DNA of 64,000 nucleotides from NCBI GenBank assembly GCA_013298125.1, contig JAAFJP010000006.1, positions 149,152-213,151 of the forward strand, read 5' to 3'. How positions within the stretch are numbered: the stretch's first letter is position 1; every line of letters starts with the position of its first letter. The stretch comes from Cytophagales bacterium (GTDB lineage: Bacteria; Bacteroidota; Bacteroidia; Cytophagales; Spirosomataceae). The position numbers were made by a program, and so were the translations under genes. The notes below the pieces were generated by a model. That model was not told the DNA's origin and searched no databases. It was given only the letters and a program-made list of their open reading frames with translations. Shown here piece after piece: positions 62,720-64,000 of this stretch.

Positions 62720-63259
62720 TTATTTTCCTCCGAACAAACCGCCAAGAAGTCCGCCTAAACCGCCTCCTCCTTGTTGTTGCTGTCCGCCACCGCCCATAAA
62801 TTTACCAGCGATGTTCATAATATCTCCCATATCAACTTTTCCATCAGCCATAACACCCATGATGTCCGACATATTGAAAGAATTATCTTGTGGGTCATTA
62901 GTTTTTGAAATCATTGAACCTAATACGTTTGGTAATACTTGCGACACAATACCAGCGGCTGCACCATTCCCCAAACCATATTTTTGCATCAAACCACCAA
63001 TAGCTTGTTGAGCGATTCCAGCAACGATTGGATTAGACATTAATCCTCCACCACTATTCCCGCCAGCTTGTCCACCAAGAAGTCCAGCTAAACCCGCTAA
63101 ACCGTTTGAACCACCTTGTGCTTGTTGTTGCATTCCGCCCGTGATAGCTCCTAAAATAGTTTCCATCGCTCCATTATTATGCTCGTTTGGAATGGCTGGA
63201 TTGTTTACGATTGCGTCTTGTGAGTGGTCTTGAATCAGACCCATTAATTGTTCTAACAT
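62720..63259 (-). CDS. DUF937 family protein
   Basis: 179 residues. It has the DUF937 pattern: LEQLMGLIQDHSQDAI, then repeated Gly/Leu-rich segments (LAGLAGLLGG, LGGLLGGLFGGK at the end) and Gln runs, with an amphipathic middle (GLMQKYGLGNGAAAGIVSQVLPNVLG). The family has no known function. Low complexity makes the alignment-based call less sure, but composition and order match. Confidence 0.8.
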   Translation of the reverse strand: MLEQLMGLIQDHSQDAIVNNPAIPNEHNNGAMETILGAITGGMQQQAQGGSNGLAGLAGLLGGQAGGNSGGGLMSNPIVAGIAQQAIGGLMQKYGLGNGAAAGIVSQVLPNVLGSMISKTNDPQDNSFNMSDIMGVMADGKVDMGDIMNIAGKFMGGGGQQQQGGGGLGGLLGGLFGGK

Positions 63260-63364
63260 GGTTGTTTCTTTTAATGTGATTATTTTTCAAAATTAATTAC
63301 AATTATAGATAGACTTTTTCTAATTTCAAGCATTATTCAAACGTTTATTTCAAATTGCGTGCTT

Positions 63365-63802
63365 ATGACAACAATTATCCCTTCTGAGTCACTCCAAAAC
63401 GAAGAAATTTCTATAAAAGAACAAATAAATACCCTTTCGGCTGATTTGTTATACCCCTCAGAGTCAGACGAGAAAATTGAATATTTTGAAATGGAGCTTT
63501 CAACCGCTGAAAAATTATCCATTGCCAATTTCAGAATGTTTAATGGTATTCGTCCAGAGGTAGAAATTCAAGAAATGGATTTTGAAGATTTTTTTAAACC
63601 TCTCATTAAATTTGAAGATTGGTTTGGCGATGATGAAAAAAAATGGGCGGAGGATAGTTTGAAATTGAAAAATCTTTTACTAGAAAAAGCAAAGGATTTC
63701 CAAATTTATAAAGTTGGGGCGGTTGAGATTGATATTTATCTTTTTGGAAAGTTTGAGGAATGTAGATGGGTTGGGCTTAAAACTAAGGTGATTGAAACGT
63801 AA
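63365..63802 (+). CDS. nuclease A inhibitor-like protein
   Basis: 145 residues from the ATG at 63365; a GTG two codons earlier is possible. It resembles NuiA of Anabaena, which blocks the sugar-nonspecific nuclease NucA, over nearly its full length: LLYPSESDE near 27-35, DFFKPLIKFEDWFGDDEKKW near 78-97, YKVGAVEIDIYLFGK near 113-127, and the end GLKTKVIET (Anabaena ends GISTKVVET, from memory). No nuclease gene is adjacent. Cytoplasmic by lack of a signal. Confidence 0.82.
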   Translation: MTTIIPSESLQNEEISIKEQINTLSADLLYPSESDEKIEYFEMELSTAEKLSIANFRMFNGIRPEVEIQEMDFEDFFKPLIKFEDWFGDDEKKWAEDSLKLKNLLLEKAKDFQIYKVGAVEIDIYLFGKFEECRWVGLKTKVIET

Positions 63803-63809
63803 AAATAAC

Positions 63810-63866
63810 GTATCACAAGTTTCCAACTTGTTTCCTCGACTACCACAGGTTGGAAACCTATGATAC
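63810..63866. repeat. intergenic palindrome, CAGGTTGGAAACCT family, copy 2
   Basis: Outer arms GTATCA (63810-63815) and TGATAC (63861-63866); inside, ACAAGTTTCCAACTTGT and ACAGGTTGGAAACCT units. It shares the GGTTGGAAACC core with the element at 16588-16653 and begins 7 bp after the NuiA-like stop. Confidence 0.75.
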
Positions 63867-63913
63867 TTTACAAAGGCTTCCCTTGGAAATTACTTTTCAA
63901 GAATATTGCTTTC

Positions 63914-63943
63914 AAAAATCCACTCAATTTTGGGTGGATTTTT
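63914..63943. terminator. terminator-like hairpin
   Basis: AAAAATCCAC pairs with GTGGATTTTT across ten bases. The gene it serves on the right lies beyond the window, or it ends the NuiA-like gene transcript. Confidence 0.7.
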
Positions 63944-64000
63944 CATTTTACGCTTTATAGAACTAAGAATAATACAATTTTATTTTAACTGAAAGTGGAT

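Noticed and set aside
1..64000. tRNA, rRNA or other known structured RNA genes
   Set aside because: I looked in the intergenic gaps for cloverleaf ends (CCA-type 3' arms, GTTC-type loops) and saw none; a covariance-model scan was not possible.

Overview
The window looks like a chromosome segment of a member of the Bacteroidetes, most likely the Cytophagales (an Emticicia- or Spirosoma-like relative; genus not determined). The basis is AT-rich DNA, no usable Shine-Dalgarno sites, promoter boxes of the TAnnTTTG type, two large TonB-dependent receptors with N-terminal carboxypeptidase-regulatory domains, a type IX secretion sorting domain, and a maltodextrin locus of the kind common in this phylum. 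I found no rRNA, tRNA, CRISPR array, phage or intact insertion sequence.

Layout. (1) 1-13.3 kb: an accessory locus with an alpha/beta hydrolase cut by the window edge, an NADP-dependent enal/enone-type reductase, a secreted VOC protein, a DUF1838 protein, a TetR regulator divergent from a TonB receptor, an MFS carrier, a lipoprotein, a nitrilase-superfamily protein, an aldehyde dehydrogenase and a homologue of the eukaryotic sphingolipid delta-4 desaturase (DEGS1/DES family). I read it as an uncharacterised uptake and conversion pathway for a hydrophobic or aldehyde-yielding compound; the desaturase may be a separate, lipid-modifying unit with its own promoter. (2) 13.4-22.2 kb: maltodextrin use. 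Two exported GH13 enzymes cut the glucan, an SLC45-type carrier imports maltose, a GH65 phosphorylase makes glucose plus beta-glucose-1-phosphate, and beta-phosphoglucomutase yields glucose-6-phosphate. (3) 22.2-38 kb: housekeeping and miscellaneous genes (DUF1460 amidase-like protein, cyclophilin, holA, ACP phosphodiesterase, SlyD-like FKBP, dCMP deaminase, Tat-exported TIM-barrel protein, Oar-like receptor, esterase, RsmI-like methylase, MBL hydrolase, pssA, transaldolase-like aldolase, DUF2461 and TfoX proteins). (4) 38-43.9 kb: a patchwork of small genes, with a matrixin lipoprotein, an ATPase, a tautomerase, two Rpn-type nucleases (one with an internal stop), a decayed gene and a K+ channel-like protein. 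(5) 44-54.5 kb: dnaK, a hydroxyacid dehydrogenase, a T9SS-exported glycosidase, an XdhC-like protein, a membrane pyrophosphatase fused to an OmpA domain, and a RES-Xre toxin-antitoxin pair. (6) 55-64 kb: a GH11 xylanase lipoprotein, an FGE-sulfatase-domain lipoprotein, a LysM/lysozyme-like protein, a PIG-L deacetylase, a cysteine desulfurase, a DUF937 protein and a nuclease A inhibitor homologue.

The strongest signal not explained by genes is a set of more than a dozen intergenic inverted repeats, usually 60-130 bp, of several unrelated sequence families but one shared architecture. The best gene-level leads are the bacterial delta-4-desaturase homologue with its neighbours, the pyrophosphatase-OmpA fusion, and two enzymes with substituted catalytic residues (Ala for Ser in the first hydrolase, Arg for Lys in the nitrilase-like protein).
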